The notes beneath the pieces were generated by a model. It had not been told where the DNA came from and ran no database searches. It saw nothing but the letters and a program-made list of their open reading frames with translations. The position numbers and the translations under genes are program-made. Source: Candidatus Rhodobacter oscarellae (GTDB lineage Bacteria; Pseudomonadota; Alphaproteobacteria; Rhodobacterales; Rhodobacteraceae). From it: 64,000 nucleotides of DNA. Positions 34,082 to 43,603 of the stretch are shown in pieces (position 1 is the first letter of the stretch; every line of letters begins with the position of its first letter). The DNA lies in NCBI RefSeq assembly GCF_001078595.1, contig NZ_LFTY01000002.1, positions 2,537,773 through 2,601,772 of the forward strand, written 5' to 3'.

Positions 34082-35349
34082 GCGCTTTCCTTTACCTTGG
34101 AGCCGTGGGCGATCGTTGGCGGCGCGGCGTTGAGCGCCTCGACCGCGAAGCCAGCTGCGGCCTTGTATTTGGCCATGTAGGCCTGGCGTTCCGCGGCGGG
34201 AATGACCGCGTCAATGTCGTCGAAGACGCCGCCGCAGCGCTCGTCCAGGACGTTCAGCAGGCCGAACGGGCCCGCGCCGCGGTTGCGCAGCACAAGCTCA
34301 GACACCGGACCGCAGAGCTGCGCGTCATAGGCGCGCAAGGCCGCGGGCGACACCCCGTGCGCCAGCATCTTCGCGCCCAGAACGCGGGCATCCACAATCG
34401 CCTGGCTCGCGCCATTTGACCCTGTGGGGAACATCGCATGTGCGGCATCTCCCAGCAGCGCCACGCGCCCGTCCACCCAGGTCGGGACCGGGTCACGGTC
34501 GATCATCGGGTTTTCAAAGGTGCAATCGGCCTCCTGCAGCATCGCGGGCACATCCAGCCAATCATAACGGAAATCCTCGAAGTGGTGGATGAACCGGTCC
34601 AGCGACACCGGGCGGAACCAGCCCTCCTGCTGCCACCCCTCGGCGCTGTCGACCGTGACCTCGGCGATCCAATTCACCAGCGCGTAACCCTCTGCATCCG
34701 GCGCCGAGATTGGGTACATCACCACGCGGTGGCGGTGGTTGCCGAGCCCCACAAACGAGGATCCCGTGCGCCACGGCTTGGCGCGCACGGTGCCGCGCCA
34801 CATCAGCATCCCGCCCCAGTGGATGGGCGGCTGCTGCGGATGCATCTGGGCGCGCACAACGGAATGAATGCCATCCGCTCCGATCAGGATCGGGGCCTGC
34901 AGGCTTGCTCCACCGTCCAAATGCACCACCACGTGATCGCCGCTGGTCTCGTATCCCGTAACCTTGGCGCCAAGCCGCACCGCATCCCCGCCCAACCGTG
35001 CGATGACCTCTTGGTAAAGCAGCATGTGAAGCGCCCCGCGATGCGCGGCATATTGCGGCCACTTGTATCCCGCCTCAAGCCCGCGCGCCTCGGCGTAAAC
35101 CTCGCGACCGTTCAGCCCCACCAGCGCCCATTCCCGGGCCGCAAGCCCCACGCGGTCCAGCGCCTCTGCACCGATCCCCAGATCAAAAAGCTCGCGCACC
35201 GCATTGGGTTGTATGTTAATGCCCACGCCCATGGGTTTCATTTGGGAAGAGGCCTCAATCACCTGGCAGGGCACGCCGATCTGGTGGAAGGTCAGCGCCA
35301 GGGCCAGCCCGCCAATTCCTCCGCCAGCGATCACGACTTTGTTGTTCAT
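34078..35349 (-). CDS. FAD-dependent monooxygenase (UbiH/PhzS-like)
   Basis: 423 residues. The dinucleotide fold VVIAGGGIGGLALALTF is at the N-terminus, the DG motif is LIGADGIHSVVRAQM, and the second FAD motif is RVALLGDAAHAMFPTGSNGASQAIVDA. The class is single-component NAD(P)H aromatic hydroxylases; the closest recognisable layout is the PhzS-like flavin-dependent oxidoreductases. Substrate unknown. It is the first gene of a minus-strand operon with the tartrate-type dehydrogenase and SDR, pointing to a ring- or acid-degradation route. Confidence 0.9.
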   Translation of the reverse strand: MNNKVVIAGGGIGGLALALTFHQIGVPCQVIEASSQMKPMGVGINIQPNAVRELFDLGIGAEALDRVGLAAREWALVGLNGREVYAEARGLEAGYKWPQYAAHRGALHMLLYQEVIARLGGDAVRLGAKVTGYETSGDHVVVHLDGGASLQAPILIGADGIHSVVRAQMHPQQPPIHWGGMLMWRGTVRAKPWRTGSSFVGLGNHRHRVVMYPISAPDAEGYALVNWIAEVTVDSAEGWQQEGWFRPVSLDRFIHHFEDFRYDWLDVPAMLQEADCTFENPMIDRDPVPTWVDGRVALLGDAAHAMFPTGSNGASQAIVDARVLGAKMLAHGVSPAALRAYDAQLCGPVSELVLRNRGAGPFGLLNVLDERCGGVFDDIDAVIPAAERQAYMAKYKAAAGFAVEALNAAPPTIAHGSKVKESA

Positions 35350-35484
35350 AGCGAGTTCTGCATGCCCATGCCTCCCAACACGCCGCGCGGCCCCTGATGC
35401 GCTTTTCGCAACGTGCCGATGATTGTGCCAAGGTTCAACCGAGTTAATGGCGGGTCAGGCGGCGCCGCGGCGGCGCGGTTTCTT

Positions 35485-35826
35485 GGACCGCCCCCCCGAG
35501 ATCATGAACAGCGTTCGGGGCCGCCCGTGTACCGGCTTGGAATAGACCAACGCGTTAACCGAAACCCCGGTCAGAATCTCAACCGACATTCGGGCGGCCG
35601 CTGGATTGACAACCGGCTAATCGAACGCTTGTGGCGGAGCCTGAAATACGAATGCGTCTATCTCAATGCTTTCGATACAGGCCCACAATCTCTGGCAGCC
35701 ATCGGCAAATGGATGGGGCATTGCAACGTTGAGCAACTGCATTCCGCCCATGGCGAAATTATTTCGGACCATGAGTATGTAATCGAAAACAGAGCCCGAA
35801 AGAGTGACGACCCAAGTATAAAATGA
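35485..35826 (+). pseudogene. IS3-family transposase remnant (C-terminal end of the integrase domain)
   Basis: A first fragment reads PPEIMNSVRGRPCTGLE then stop; intact relatives have PEIMNSDQGSQFTG, so the DDE Asp is damaged. A second fragment in the same direction reads DNRLIERLWRSLKYEC and continues AFDTGPQ and HSAHG, the standard C-terminal block that includes the catalytic Glu. Frame breaks and lost residues show it is dead. It marks the left edge of the IS-rich island. Confidence 0.75.
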
Positions 35827-36137
35827 GCCACCTTAAATGAACTTCAGGATGCACGGAAATTTAGGGCCACCTCGGTATCTTACTTCGAGGTAGGGAAAAG
35901 AAGCGTTCCAGCGTGATGACGCACCGGACTCGCGACACACATGACGCGCCTTGGGGTCGGTTCGCGAAGTCAATTTGCGACTTCGACAACTTCGCAAAGA
36001 AAAGCCTCTCTAAATGCTCCCGCTCTGATAGTCAGGAGGCGCTACACCGCATTAACTCGCTTAGGTATCACCTGAAAAATTGTTGGACTTGAAGGGGTTG
36101 CCCGTGAAACTTCAAGCAAAAAATAAGCGAGGCAATT
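35827..36137 (+). promoter_or_regulatory. Leader region of the adhesin gene with a hairpin
   Basis: No gene. Two inverted repeats are visible: ACCTCG/CGAGGT (35869-35874 with 35886-35891) and CGAAGTC/GACTTCG with a 7-base loop (35965-35971 with 35979-35985), the latter followed by a further ACTTCGC half. They could be operator or leader structures for the adhesin gene; no promoter can be fixed. Confidence 0.35.
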
Positions 36138-38519
36138 ATGGCTATTGGGCAGAATAACTTCAATGACAATCTCCGCGAATCGGCGGTGGATGTCTATATC
36201 GATGCGGGTTCGACGGTTCGGGCGCCACTGGACAGAACCGATTTCATCTTTTCGTTTTCGCGCGAAGAGGTTCAGGACTTTGAACGCGTGGGCGATGACC
36301 TCGTCTTGGTCCTAAACAACGGCGAAACCGTTCGGATCATTGACTACTATCAGGGCGCGTATGAGCACGCCTTGTTGTTTGGCGGCGAGGGCGGCGGAGT
36401 TGGCGTGGGCGTTCTGGCAGCTGGCGCGCTGGGGCTTGGCCTCGCTGGACTGGCTCTGGCCGGTGACGGCGGGGACTCGGATCCTGTATCGTCCCCGCCG
36501 CAAGTGTCTCGACCAACGATTGACGACACCGCCGTGACACGGTTCATCGGCTCAAATTCAACAGGCGGCGTGCAGATCACAGGAACTGGCGAGCCGAACA
36601 CGACGGTTGAGGTGGACATCGGCGGCGAGGTCAGGATGGCCACGGTGGATGCAAGCGGGTACTGGTCCGCGAATTACAATCTCGCCGATCTTCCCAGCGA
36701 TGGCGTCTACACCGTGACTGCGGTCGCGACCGACCCAAATGGGAATGCGTTCAACCTGCTTGGACCAAACCTGGACATCGACACAACAGCTCCGACCGCG
36801 TCGCCGACCGATGGGTTTGAAGCGACGGGCGACGTGATCTCCGCGGTGGAACATGAGAATGGTGTGGACCTAAGCGGGACCGGCGAGCCAGGAGCAACGG
36901 TGGCCGTGACGGTGAACGGCGTAACACACGAAACCACTGTAGACCCAGCGGGAAACTGGCAGGTAACCTTTGCGCCCGATGAACTTCCCACCGGAGAGAC
37001 CACGATCCCTGCGGTCCTGGTCACAACCGACCCGCATGGAAACAGCGCCAGGACAGTGGAGGCGCTGGTCATTGACACCGATCCCGGCGACCTCACGCTA
37101 TCGACGGACCCGATCGAAACGGACGATGTGATCAACGCCGTGGAGCGCGCGGACGGCGTCGTTGTGCACGGCACTGCGACACCTGGAATTGCGGTCGCCG
37201 TCGCAGTGGGAGCCGCAAGCTATAACGTGACCGCATCTCCCTCTGGAGACTGGTCGGTGCTGGTGCCGCGTTCCGACTTGCCAACCGGAACGCAAGACCT
37301 GTCCATCCGGGCATCCATCTCCGACGACCAGGGCAACACGAAAACTGTGTTCGACAGCGTACGTGTTGATACCGTTGTTGACGATTTCCGCTCGGATATC
37401 GGTGCGGTGACCGGCGACGGGTTTGTGAACTCCGCGGAGCAGGGTCAGGGCGTCACCGTGTCTGGTGTCGTCGAACCTGGATCTACTGTGATGGTTCAGT
37501 TCGGAAGCACCGAGATCGCCGCGACTGTCGATTCGCTCGGCAATTGGACGGCGGTCATCCCCACGGATAGCATCGCACCGGGAACCTACAACATTCCGAT
37601 CTCTGCTACGGCAACGGACCCAGCTGGAAACTCGCAAGTACTGTCAGATGTTGTCAAAGTGGACACTGAAACCTCGCTGACCGCATTACAATTCCAGACC
37701 GCTGACGACGTGATAAACGCGCAAGAACGCAGTGATGGGGTGACATTCTCTGGGACAAGCGAGCCCGGCGCGACGATTGCCGCGTCGTTCTCGGGGACAA
37801 CGCTCAGCGCCGTCGCCGACTCTGCCGGCAATTGGGAAATCACGTTCCCCGAGGCCGCCGTTCCAGTCGGCACTTACAACGCAAATGTCCAAATTACTGC
37901 CACCGACATCGCCGGAAACAGCGCGAACCTGTCCGAGAGCTTCCTTGTGGATACGCAAGTCGACACTCCAGGGGTCAATTCCCTGACCTTCACATCCAAC
38001 GAGGTTACCGGGATCAGCACGCGGAATGGCGAGGATGCCCATTCGATTTATACGCTGCAGCCATCCGGGGCCCTTGGCGCAATCAACACGACTGCATCTA
38101 GCGATCCGAATCTCGGTACGGAATTGGATTTCGGCACACCCATCTTGGATGGCACCAATTTTGTGGTCGTCAGCGAGGACAATGCCGGGAATAGCGCCGC
38201 GACGCTTGTCGTCCTTGAGGACAATGCTGGCAACGATTCCACGATCCTGCATCCCGGTTTGGACGGATTTGATGTCCTGGCGCTTGATCTGGACTATTCT
38301 TACGGGTCTAATCTGGTGCTGTCAGACGCCCAAATCATGGAGCTGACCAACGGCACGGGCTCTTTGACTGTCTATGGCGGAGCGGACGACACGCTGACGC
38401 TGTCAAACGCAACAAGGACCGCGGGGAACCAAACCAACGGGAACGACGTCTTCGATGTCTACACGCTGGATTCTGGCGCGACGGTTTTGGTCGATGACGA
38501 CATCCGCGTCGTGATCTGA
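36138..38519 (+). CDS. Ig-like repeat surface protein with BapA-prefix-like N-terminus
   Basis: 793 residues. Residues 1-75 resemble the BapA prefix domain (FIFSFSREEVQDFERVGDDLVLVL then NGETVRIIDYY), followed by a hydrophobic Gly-rich segment (about 84-112). Five bacterial Ig-like repeats of about 98 residues follow (about 125-605), each opening with a phrase like DGVTFSGTSEPGATIA and closing with TATDxAGN. The C-terminal ~190 residues end in a Val/Asp-rich beta segment. There is no Sec signal; such proteins are usually type I secreted adhesins, but no T1SS genes or RTX nonapeptides are present. It is short for a Bap-type adhesin. The start follows GCGAGGCAATT. Confidence 0.8.
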   Translation: MAIGQNNFNDNLRESAVDVYIDAGSTVRAPLDRTDFIFSFSREEVQDFERVGDDLVLVLNNGETVRIIDYYQGAYEHALLFGGEGGGVGVGVLAAGALGLGLAGLALAGDGGDSDPVSSPPQVSRPTIDDTAVTRFIGSNSTGGVQITGTGEPNTTVEVDIGGEVRMATVDASGYWSANYNLADLPSDGVYTVTAVATDPNGNAFNLLGPNLDIDTTAPTASPTDGFEATGDVISAVEHENGVDLSGTGEPGATVAVTVNGVTHETTVDPAGNWQVTFAPDELPTGETTIPAVLVTTDPHGNSARTVEALVIDTDPGDLTLSTDPIETDDVINAVERADGVVVHGTATPGIAVAVAVGAASYNVTASPSGDWSVLVPRSDLPTGTQDLSIRASISDDQGNTKTVFDSVRVDTVVDDFRSDIGAVTGDGFVNSAEQGQGVTVSGVVEPGSTVMVQFGSTEIAATVDSLGNWTAVIPTDSIAPGTYNIPISATATDPAGNSQVLSDVVKVDTETSLTALQFQTADDVINAQERSDGVTFSGTSEPGATIAASFSGTTLSAVADSAGNWEITFPEAAVPVGTYNANVQITATDIAGNSANLSESFLVDTQVDTPGVNSLTFTSNEVTGISTRNGEDAHSIYTLQPSGALGAINTTASSDPNLGTELDFGTPILDGTNFVVVSEDNAGNSAATLVVLEDNAGNDSTILHPGLDGFDVLALDLDYSYGSNLVLSDAQIMELTNGTGSLTVYGGADDTLTLSNATRTAGNQTNGNDVFDVYTLDSGATVLVDDDIRVVI

Positions 38520-38920
38520 ATGGGGTGACCGGTTGCGGGCGTAGCCCGACAAGACCCATGCGACCGTGACGATGCGACAGCCTGATCACAACCCGATGCT
38601 GACAGGTTCGGATTGTGGTCATGGCTGTCGTATCGTTTGTCTGCTTGGTCGCGCAGAGTTCCCAGTCAGGGTGGAGCGGCTGCAACATCTGCTTGCTGGC
38701 CTCGGCCTTACGACCTGAACCCAGCGACCGCCTTGGCCTCTACGTCCTCTGGTACGGCCATCACGCCAGCGCCCTTTAGGATGCCGCAAATCGTCATCCA
38801 GAAGAAAGAATACAATTCATCTCTGATGTGCACCTCCGGCTGGTGTTTTTTGGCACCCCCCCAAGAATTCAACTCCAAGTGCGACACCGGAATACCGGTA
38901 CAGATTTGGGATAGAATTAC
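38520..38920. other. Non-coding stretch after the adhesin gene
   Basis: No gene or clear structure is visible. Open frames here have atypical composition and no ribosome-binding sites. The stretch runs into the IS30-like fragment at 38924. Confidence 0.5.
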
Positions 38921-38923
38921 TGT

Positions 38924-39040
38924 CACTTAACACTGAGCGAGCGCCGCGATCTGCACAGCATGATGAAGATGGGCTTGAGCACGGCAGAAATGACGCGTGA
39001 AGGCGGGCGGTGGGCCATGTCCATAAGTGATTCTCACTAA
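38924..39040 (+). pseudogene. Possible IS30-family transposase N-terminal fragment
   Basis: The frame reads HLTLSERRDLHSMMKMGLST and continues AEMTREGG before a stop at 39038. It resembles the helix-turn-helix opening of IS30 transposases (HLTLEER, then an Ala/Ile-rich helix). The recognition helix is already degraded and nothing follows, so it is at most a scrap. Confidence 0.4.
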
Positions 39041-39464
39041 CGAGAACACCGGTCCGGATTCCCATTACCCCACTTCGGCGCAACAATACGTACAGTTCCG
39101 ATCAACCGTTTCCAATTTCGCACCAACCACATGCGTTTTGAGCCGTACGAGGCCAAAATCGGTCCTGTGACTATCATTAGCGAATTGGTCATTCTTGGCT
39201 AATTTCCTGGCCCTAGCGTAACCGATTTAGCGCCATATTTGCCCCAAATTCCCGCATAGAGAGTCCAATCGAACCCCGTTCACGTTACATCCCTCTCGCA
39301 GTCACGAGAGCCTCCGCGCCGATGATGCTCGCACCACGTCGGCACGCGAAGTCATACCGCCAGGTGAATTAGCAAATACTGTTCCTCGAATACAGCTCGG
39401 TAGCCACTGTGGCGTTCGCCAAACGTCCCGGCAGCCGGTTCAAAACATCTGGGGAGGGGCGGCT
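39041..39464. other. Non-coding stretch in the island
   Basis: AT-richer sequence without recognisable genes, repeats or hairpins. A GGGGAGGGGCGGCT segment at its end serves as ribosome-binding region for the ORF at 39465. Confidence 0.45.
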
Positions 39465-39929
39465 ATGCCCGCTATCACGATTATCAATGCCAGTTTCGAG
39501 AGCAGCTATGATGGCGATTGCGTTGCCCGCATCACGAATGATGGTCGGTTCATAAGCCAAACGACCGCCGAAACCCAAAACACGAACGTGATTAACTCAT
39601 TCAATCCAAAGGTTGGTGAGGGCGACGATTCAAGCGGCAGAAGCTACACGGCCAACATATTCGCGGGCACGACGCTCATCGGGACCACGACCGGTCACCA
39701 GGACAGGTTTGAGAAGCCAGAGAAGACAGATCTTGAGGACCTATTCGGCTCGCTGGACACCACAGATGGGTCGCTGAACGGAACTCCGGCGCGCACGCTT
39801 CTGGGGGGTGGAGAAGTCACACGGCATCTCCACGAGCAAAAGCAGTTCGCGACCTTCTGCAAGCGATCTATCGAGAACACAAAGCAGGTGCGATCAGAGC
39901 ATCCGCACGAGATTTCGCAGGCCGCCTAG
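39465..39929 (+). CDS. Hypothetical protein, possible fragment of a surface protein
   Basis: 154 residues with a strong upstream site (GGGGAGGGGCGG). The first third reads MPAITIINASFESSYDGDCV, similar in style to the NPSFE openings of secreted beta-sandwich proteins, and the middle has SYTANIFAGTTLIGTTTG, also beta-like. The last 50 residues (from GGGEVTRHLHEQ) look different and basic, which suggests a frameshift or fusion with non-coding sequence. No family is recognised. Confidence 0.4.
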   Translation: MPAITIINASFESSYDGDCVARITNDGRFISQTTAETQNTNVINSFNPKVGEGDDSSGRSYTANIFAGTTLIGTTTGHQDRFEKPEKTDLEDLFGSLDTTDGSLNGTPARTLLGGGEVTRHLHEQKQFATFCKRSIENTKQVRSEHPHEISQAA

Positions 39930-40375
39930 CGGATAAATTCACACATAGCATTGAGGAAGAAAGAGCAGAATAAAAAGACTACTGGCAAACACAGGCCACG
40001 CAGCAAGTCCGGACGCCCCCCCCTGTCCGGACTTGTCTGCTGTCTGGCGCGCAGGTTGCATGAGAACCGAGCCTAAAAAACCGTGCAAAAATCAAACACA
40101 AGCCGGCAGTAAAGTTAAGAAATACCTGGAATGGATGGATCACGGGTATGTCGGTATAGGCTGTCTTAGCACCAACGGCTGCGATTCAGTCCCGCACTTT
40201 TTTGGGCAATAAAGCGAGCCTTGTTGCGCCATTGATCCGAGCGACAATGGCGAGCGGCCCATTGTCGGATCTTATGTATTCCAGCGGACCACACAAGATG
40301 CAAAGGTCTGTCAGGGCGTCCAGCACGTCCGTTGAGTTGAGCTTGCGATCGACCCGGATCATGAGCGCCCGCCTA

Positions 40376-41428
40376 AAGCGTTTCGACAAAAGTTTGAATC
40401 GGTTGGATTCCCACAGAGCTTGAACTGTGATTCACCTTGATAGGGAGGATCACATCATGCCAGCACCATTGTCGACAGAACTGCGCGACCGCTTTGCGCG
40501 TTTGATCAGGGAAGGACTGTCCGGGAGAGAAGCCTCACGCCGCCTTCAGGTTTCTGCCGCCACTGGCGCTCGATGGGCCGGTCGAATCCGGAGTACCGGG
40601 GCTGCCACTGTTGCACTGATGGGACGTCCTGCGGGATCGGGCAAGCTGGCCGACCATATAGAGTTCTTTAGGGAGTTGGTGACGCAGGACCCGGACATCA
40701 CGTTATTCGAACTGCGTGATGCACTCGCTGATGCGGAAGGGGTTGCGGTCCATCATTCCGCCATTGCGGGGTTGCTCAAGCGCCTCGGCTTCACGCACAA
40801 AAAAAGTCGTTGGTGGCCTCCGAGCGCCGCCATGCCAAGGTAAGGCGACGGCGGGCTGATTGGTTTGCTCATCGCATTCCGGCCGTCGGGGCCTCACCGG
40901 ATCGTGTTGTCTTCATTGACGAAACCGCCGTGAAGACGAACCTCACGCGGCTACGGGGCTGGGCGTCACGCGGCGAGCGCCTGACCATGGACGCGCCCTT
41001 CGGCAGTTGGGGGACGCAGACACTGATTGCCGGTCTGAGCTATGATGCGCTGATCGCACCCTGGGTCATCAAAGGCGCAATGGACGGTCCTGCTTTTGCC
41101 GCCTACATCCGCGAAGTGCTGGTGCCCGAAATCACACCCGGCACGGTGGTGATTCTCGACAACCTGGCCACGCATCGCAACAAGGAAGCAGCAGCCGCGC
41201 TAAAGGCGCATGGCTGCTGGTTTCTGTACCTGCCGCCACACTCCCCAGACCTCAACCCGATTGAACAAGCTTTCTCGAAGCTCAAGGCCCATCTCCGACG
41301 GATCGGAGCACGCTCGTTCACATCCGTCTTCAAAGCCATCGGTGAAATCTGTGACCTGTACGATCCGGAAGAATGCTCGAACTACTTCAAGGCCGCTGGA
41401 TATGTCTCAAACTAATGTCGAAACGCTC
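40376..41428 (+). mobile_element. IS630-family insertion sequence, complete
   Basis: Terminal inverted repeats: left AAGCGTTTCGACA...AGTTTGA at 40376, right (inverted) GAGCGTTTCGACA...AGTTTGAG ending at 41428. Both sides are flanked by TA (40374-40375 and 41429-41430), the IS630 target duplication. Length is 1053 bp. It contains one transposase read through a -1 frameshift. It is inserted in an IS3 remnant. Confidence 0.88.
40457..41415 (+). CDS. IS630-family transposase (programmed -1 frameshift)
   Basis: The first frame starts at the ATG at 40457 (after GGGAGGATC) and encodes the helix-turn-helix half (LSTELRDRFARLIREGLSGREASRR). It ends at 40843. The second frame begins around the A7 run at 40799-40805 (A AAA AAA G), a canonical slippery site, and continues VASERRHAKVRRRRADWF to 41415. 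DDE residues are present: D in VFIDETAVKTN, D in VILDNLATH and E in SPDLNPIEQ. Both ORFs and both ends are intact, so the element could be active. Confidence 0.85.
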
Positions 41429-41810
41429 TAGTGCATACATCACGCGCCATTGTGCTCGAACCAATGGCACACATGGCGGGTTATTCAGCGTCCGATAGAC
41501 CCGTCCATCAGCCGTGCGGTTCTGAACAAAATCGTAGGACCAGAAGCAATTGCAATCATCCTTACCGCGTCAGCGGAGACGCCACACAGCGACACTAGCT
41601 TTAACTTCGCACGCATTCGCGCCGCACCACACAAACGAAGAGGCGCCGCGCATATAAGAACGCCAATAGGTAAGCCAGATATGTGCGTATGGCAGATGTC
41701 CGCGAATACAAGAGAAACTGCGCCAAAAATATCAACAAGTTACAATATCACCCTGGGGGCGATTGAATTGCTGAACGCGTTAGGTGGTTCAACTACCATG
41801 GAAAGAAATA

Positions 41811-42167
41811 ATGGGTGCGACAGACAAATACACCACGCATAAGCCAGAGAAAGTTTTGGACTTTGGCGAATATCGATACGAGCGCTCAGGCATCGAAATA
41901 CGGCGCGTGGTCTTGGATGGACCGCCCAAAACGACCAGACCGCCCCCTTTGGAGCAAGAAAACCTGATCTGCGGCATGTTCGCCGATCGGATTACCGCCC
42001 CGCCGTCCAGAACGTCCTGGCTTGTCAGATGCTTCGGGTCATGCCGAGAGTGGCTGCGGGGTAAGTTCGCCTTCAAGATACTTGGCGGTATTTGGCGCCA
42101 AGGGCAAAAGCACGATCAAATCAAACCAAAAAGCGGCCCATCGGGAGGGCGCCGAGATGCTGCCTGA
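41811..42167 (+). CDS. Small hypothetical protein, doubtful
   Basis: 118 residues from the ATG at 41811 (MGATDKYTTHKPEKVLDFGE); GAAAGAAATA precedes it. The first 50 residues look protein-like (YRYERSGIEIRRVVLDGPP), the remainder is Arg/Ser/Trp-rich and less convincing. It overlaps the start of the broken lectin gene in another frame, so it may be an N-terminal part of the same decayed locus. No family recognised. The 250 bp before it (41561-41810) hold no gene. Confidence 0.3.
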   Translation: MGATDKYTTHKPEKVLDFGEYRYERSGIEIRRVVLDGPPKTTRPPPLEQENLICGMFADRITAPPSRTSWLVRCFGSCREWLRGKFAFKILGGIWRQGQKHDQIKPKSGPSGGRRDAA

Positions 42168-42587
42168 GACAATTCAACATATCAAGATGCCGACCGAAGG
42201 CCAAAAGACGATCCGCGCCCGCGCGGACGAAATTCGCATCGCTCTTGGCCATGAGACAATTTTCGAGCACATCAACCCTGATGACTACATGTGGACTGGG
42301 CATGGCTCGCGCAGTGTCGAGAAATTGGTGACGTTCGATCAGCCGTTTGAACGGCCCCCGCAGGTCATCCTCTAAGCCTCACCTGCCTCGATGCGTCTCA
42401 CGCCGAGAATATGCGGTACAAGATGATTTCCAGAGACGTATCCACCACCGGATTCGAGATCGTTTTTGAAACCTGGTCGGATACGAAAATCGGCAGAGCA
42501 GCGGCCTCGTGGATGGCCGTCGGCCAAACAGCTGAATCGAGAGTTCATGCCCTGCTGAATGGCGCGAACTTGACGACCGATGGGTAG
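42157..42587 (+). pseudogene. H-type lectin domain protein, frameshifted
   Basis: From the ATG at 42157 the frame reads MLPETIQHIKMPTEGQ, DDYMWTGHGSRSVEKLVTF and FERPPQVIL, then stops at 42375. In the +2 frame from 42372 the protein continues without loss: LSLTCLDASHAENMRYKM, then RDVSTTGFEIVFETWSDT and RAAASWMAVG, ending at 42587. The combined order (WTG, V-F-Q-F-PP-V, then F-W-DT, ASW-A-G) is the H-type lectin fold. Two extra bases near 42371-42374 explain the break. Such domains bind GalNAc-like sugars at cell or phage surfaces. Confidence 0.75.
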
Positions 42588-42636
42588 CTTTGACGGAGTT
42601 AGCACGTGCCCACCACACTCACGAAACTTACTAATC

Positions 42637-42670
42637 GGTGAAAGGCCGTTTATTTCAGCGGCCTTTCACC
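42637..42670. terminator. Strong hairpin after the lectin pseudogene
   Basis: Perfect 12 bp stem: GGTGAAAGGCCG (42637-42648) and CGGCCTTTCACC (42659-42670), with a 10-base AT-rich loop. It lies between two convergent genes (lectin remnant and XRE regulator), the usual place of a bidirectional terminator, although no long T-run follows. Confidence 0.6.
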
Positions 42671-42790
42671 AATCTAACAATTCACTCGTTACTCAACCCC
42701 TTAAACTCAAAGGGATCCGTGCGACGCGCTGTCGACCACAAGAGACGATGGTAGCCGCCATGTGGGTTCAGCTCGTCGGTTAGCATTTGG

Positions 42791-43603
42791 TCAAGCGACA
42801 CTCTCAAAAAGATGGTCCACCGGATCACCGTAAGCTACCTGTTCCGTCTCGCGAATGTACCCGCATTTGGCCAGGTCGCTCTTCAGGATACTTCCCTCAC
42901 CAATTCGTTCCAGAACGATCTTTGAGCGATTGATGCTCTGCTCATGTTTGTTGCCCACGCCAAGGTAACCGCCGTACAAACGCAACCGCTTGCCGAGTGT
43001 CGAAAGGTAGAAAATACTCAGGCTCGTGGTCACATTCAAAGAGTCATTGGATCGCATTTCATATGTGAATATCCTGTCCGCTGTCAGGAACATTAAGCCG
43101 TTGAATTTGCAAGAATAGTAGGTCTTGAACTTCTCATCGACATCGCAAAGATACTCAACCCGATCGAAATGCGTCAGCCCGTCCTTCTGGTAGATTGAAA
43201 CAACGGCGCGACTGTATTTCCTCGCCTCCTTCACGGCGGGGCGGTAACAATAGTATTTCCCCGCCAGCATGCTCAAGCGATCGCTGTTTTTCTTACTCGC
43301 CTCTTGAAGCTTATTGAACGCGTCCAACACATCGGGCGAGATCTTCTTTGACTCGTCTCTGAGCGTAAAGATCTGCCGGAATTCTTCGGGTGCCAAAAAC
43401 ATCTCGTTCTCTTCGACACAAAAATGGTCACAGAGCTTTCGAAGCGTTCTAATCGATGGAGCACTCGTTCCGTTTAAGTATTTGTTTATTTGCTGCCTGT
43501 TGATCTCCAGATCCCTTGCAGCCTGAGCAATAGATGACTTTAAGCTGCACAGGTATCTTAGGTTGTTAACAAAATTATCCTGTGAATTCTGTTCCGCAGT
43601 CAT
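42791..43603 (-). CDS. XRE-type HTH regulator with large C-terminal sensor-like domain (paralogue 1)
   Basis: 270 residues. The HTH lies at about 18-60 (SIAQAARDLEINRQQINKYLNG) and is followed by APSIRTLRKLCDHFCVEENEMF. Residues 90-270 form a conserved unidentified domain rich in Tyr/Phe and beta-like segments (YRPAVKEARKYSRAVVSIYQKDG). It is a paralogue of the gene at 44338: both have the segments NRQQ/HRQQ, APS, CDHFC and FL-PEF. DNA is AT-richer than the core genes, suggesting transfer. Repressor or activator role unknown. Confidence 0.8.
   Translation of the reverse strand: MTAEQNSQDNFVNNLRYLCSLKSSIAQAARDLEINRQQINKYLNGTSAPSIRTLRKLCDHFCVEENEMFLAPEEFRQIFTLRDESKKISPDVLDAFNKLQEASKKNSDRLSMLAGKYYCYRPAVKEARKYSRAVVSIYQKDGLTHFDRVEYLCDVDEKFKTYYSCKFNGLMFLTADRIFTYEMRSNDSLNVTTSLSIFYLSTLGKRLRLYGGYLGVGNKHEQSINRSKIVLERIGEGSILKSDLAKCGYIRETEQVAYGDPVDHLFESVA

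Larger units (their letters stand above)
40186..41560 (-). pseudogene. IS3-family transposase remnant, split by the IS630 insertion
   Basis: On the minus strand, 41560-41431 reads SYDFVQNRTADGRVYRTLN and then degenerate sequence. After the inserted element, 40375-40186 resumes with LMIRVDRKLNSTDV, DALTDLCILCGP and YIRSDNGP, the next block of an IS3 OrfB integrase core. The two halves join in the normal family order, so the IS630 element landed inside this gene. Independent frame damage shows that the IS3 copy was already decaying. Confidence 0.8.

Noticed and set aside
41450-41842. 130-codon plus-strand ORF right of IS630
   Set aside because: Antisense to the IS3 remnant (SYDFVQNRTADGRVYRTLN on the minus strand).
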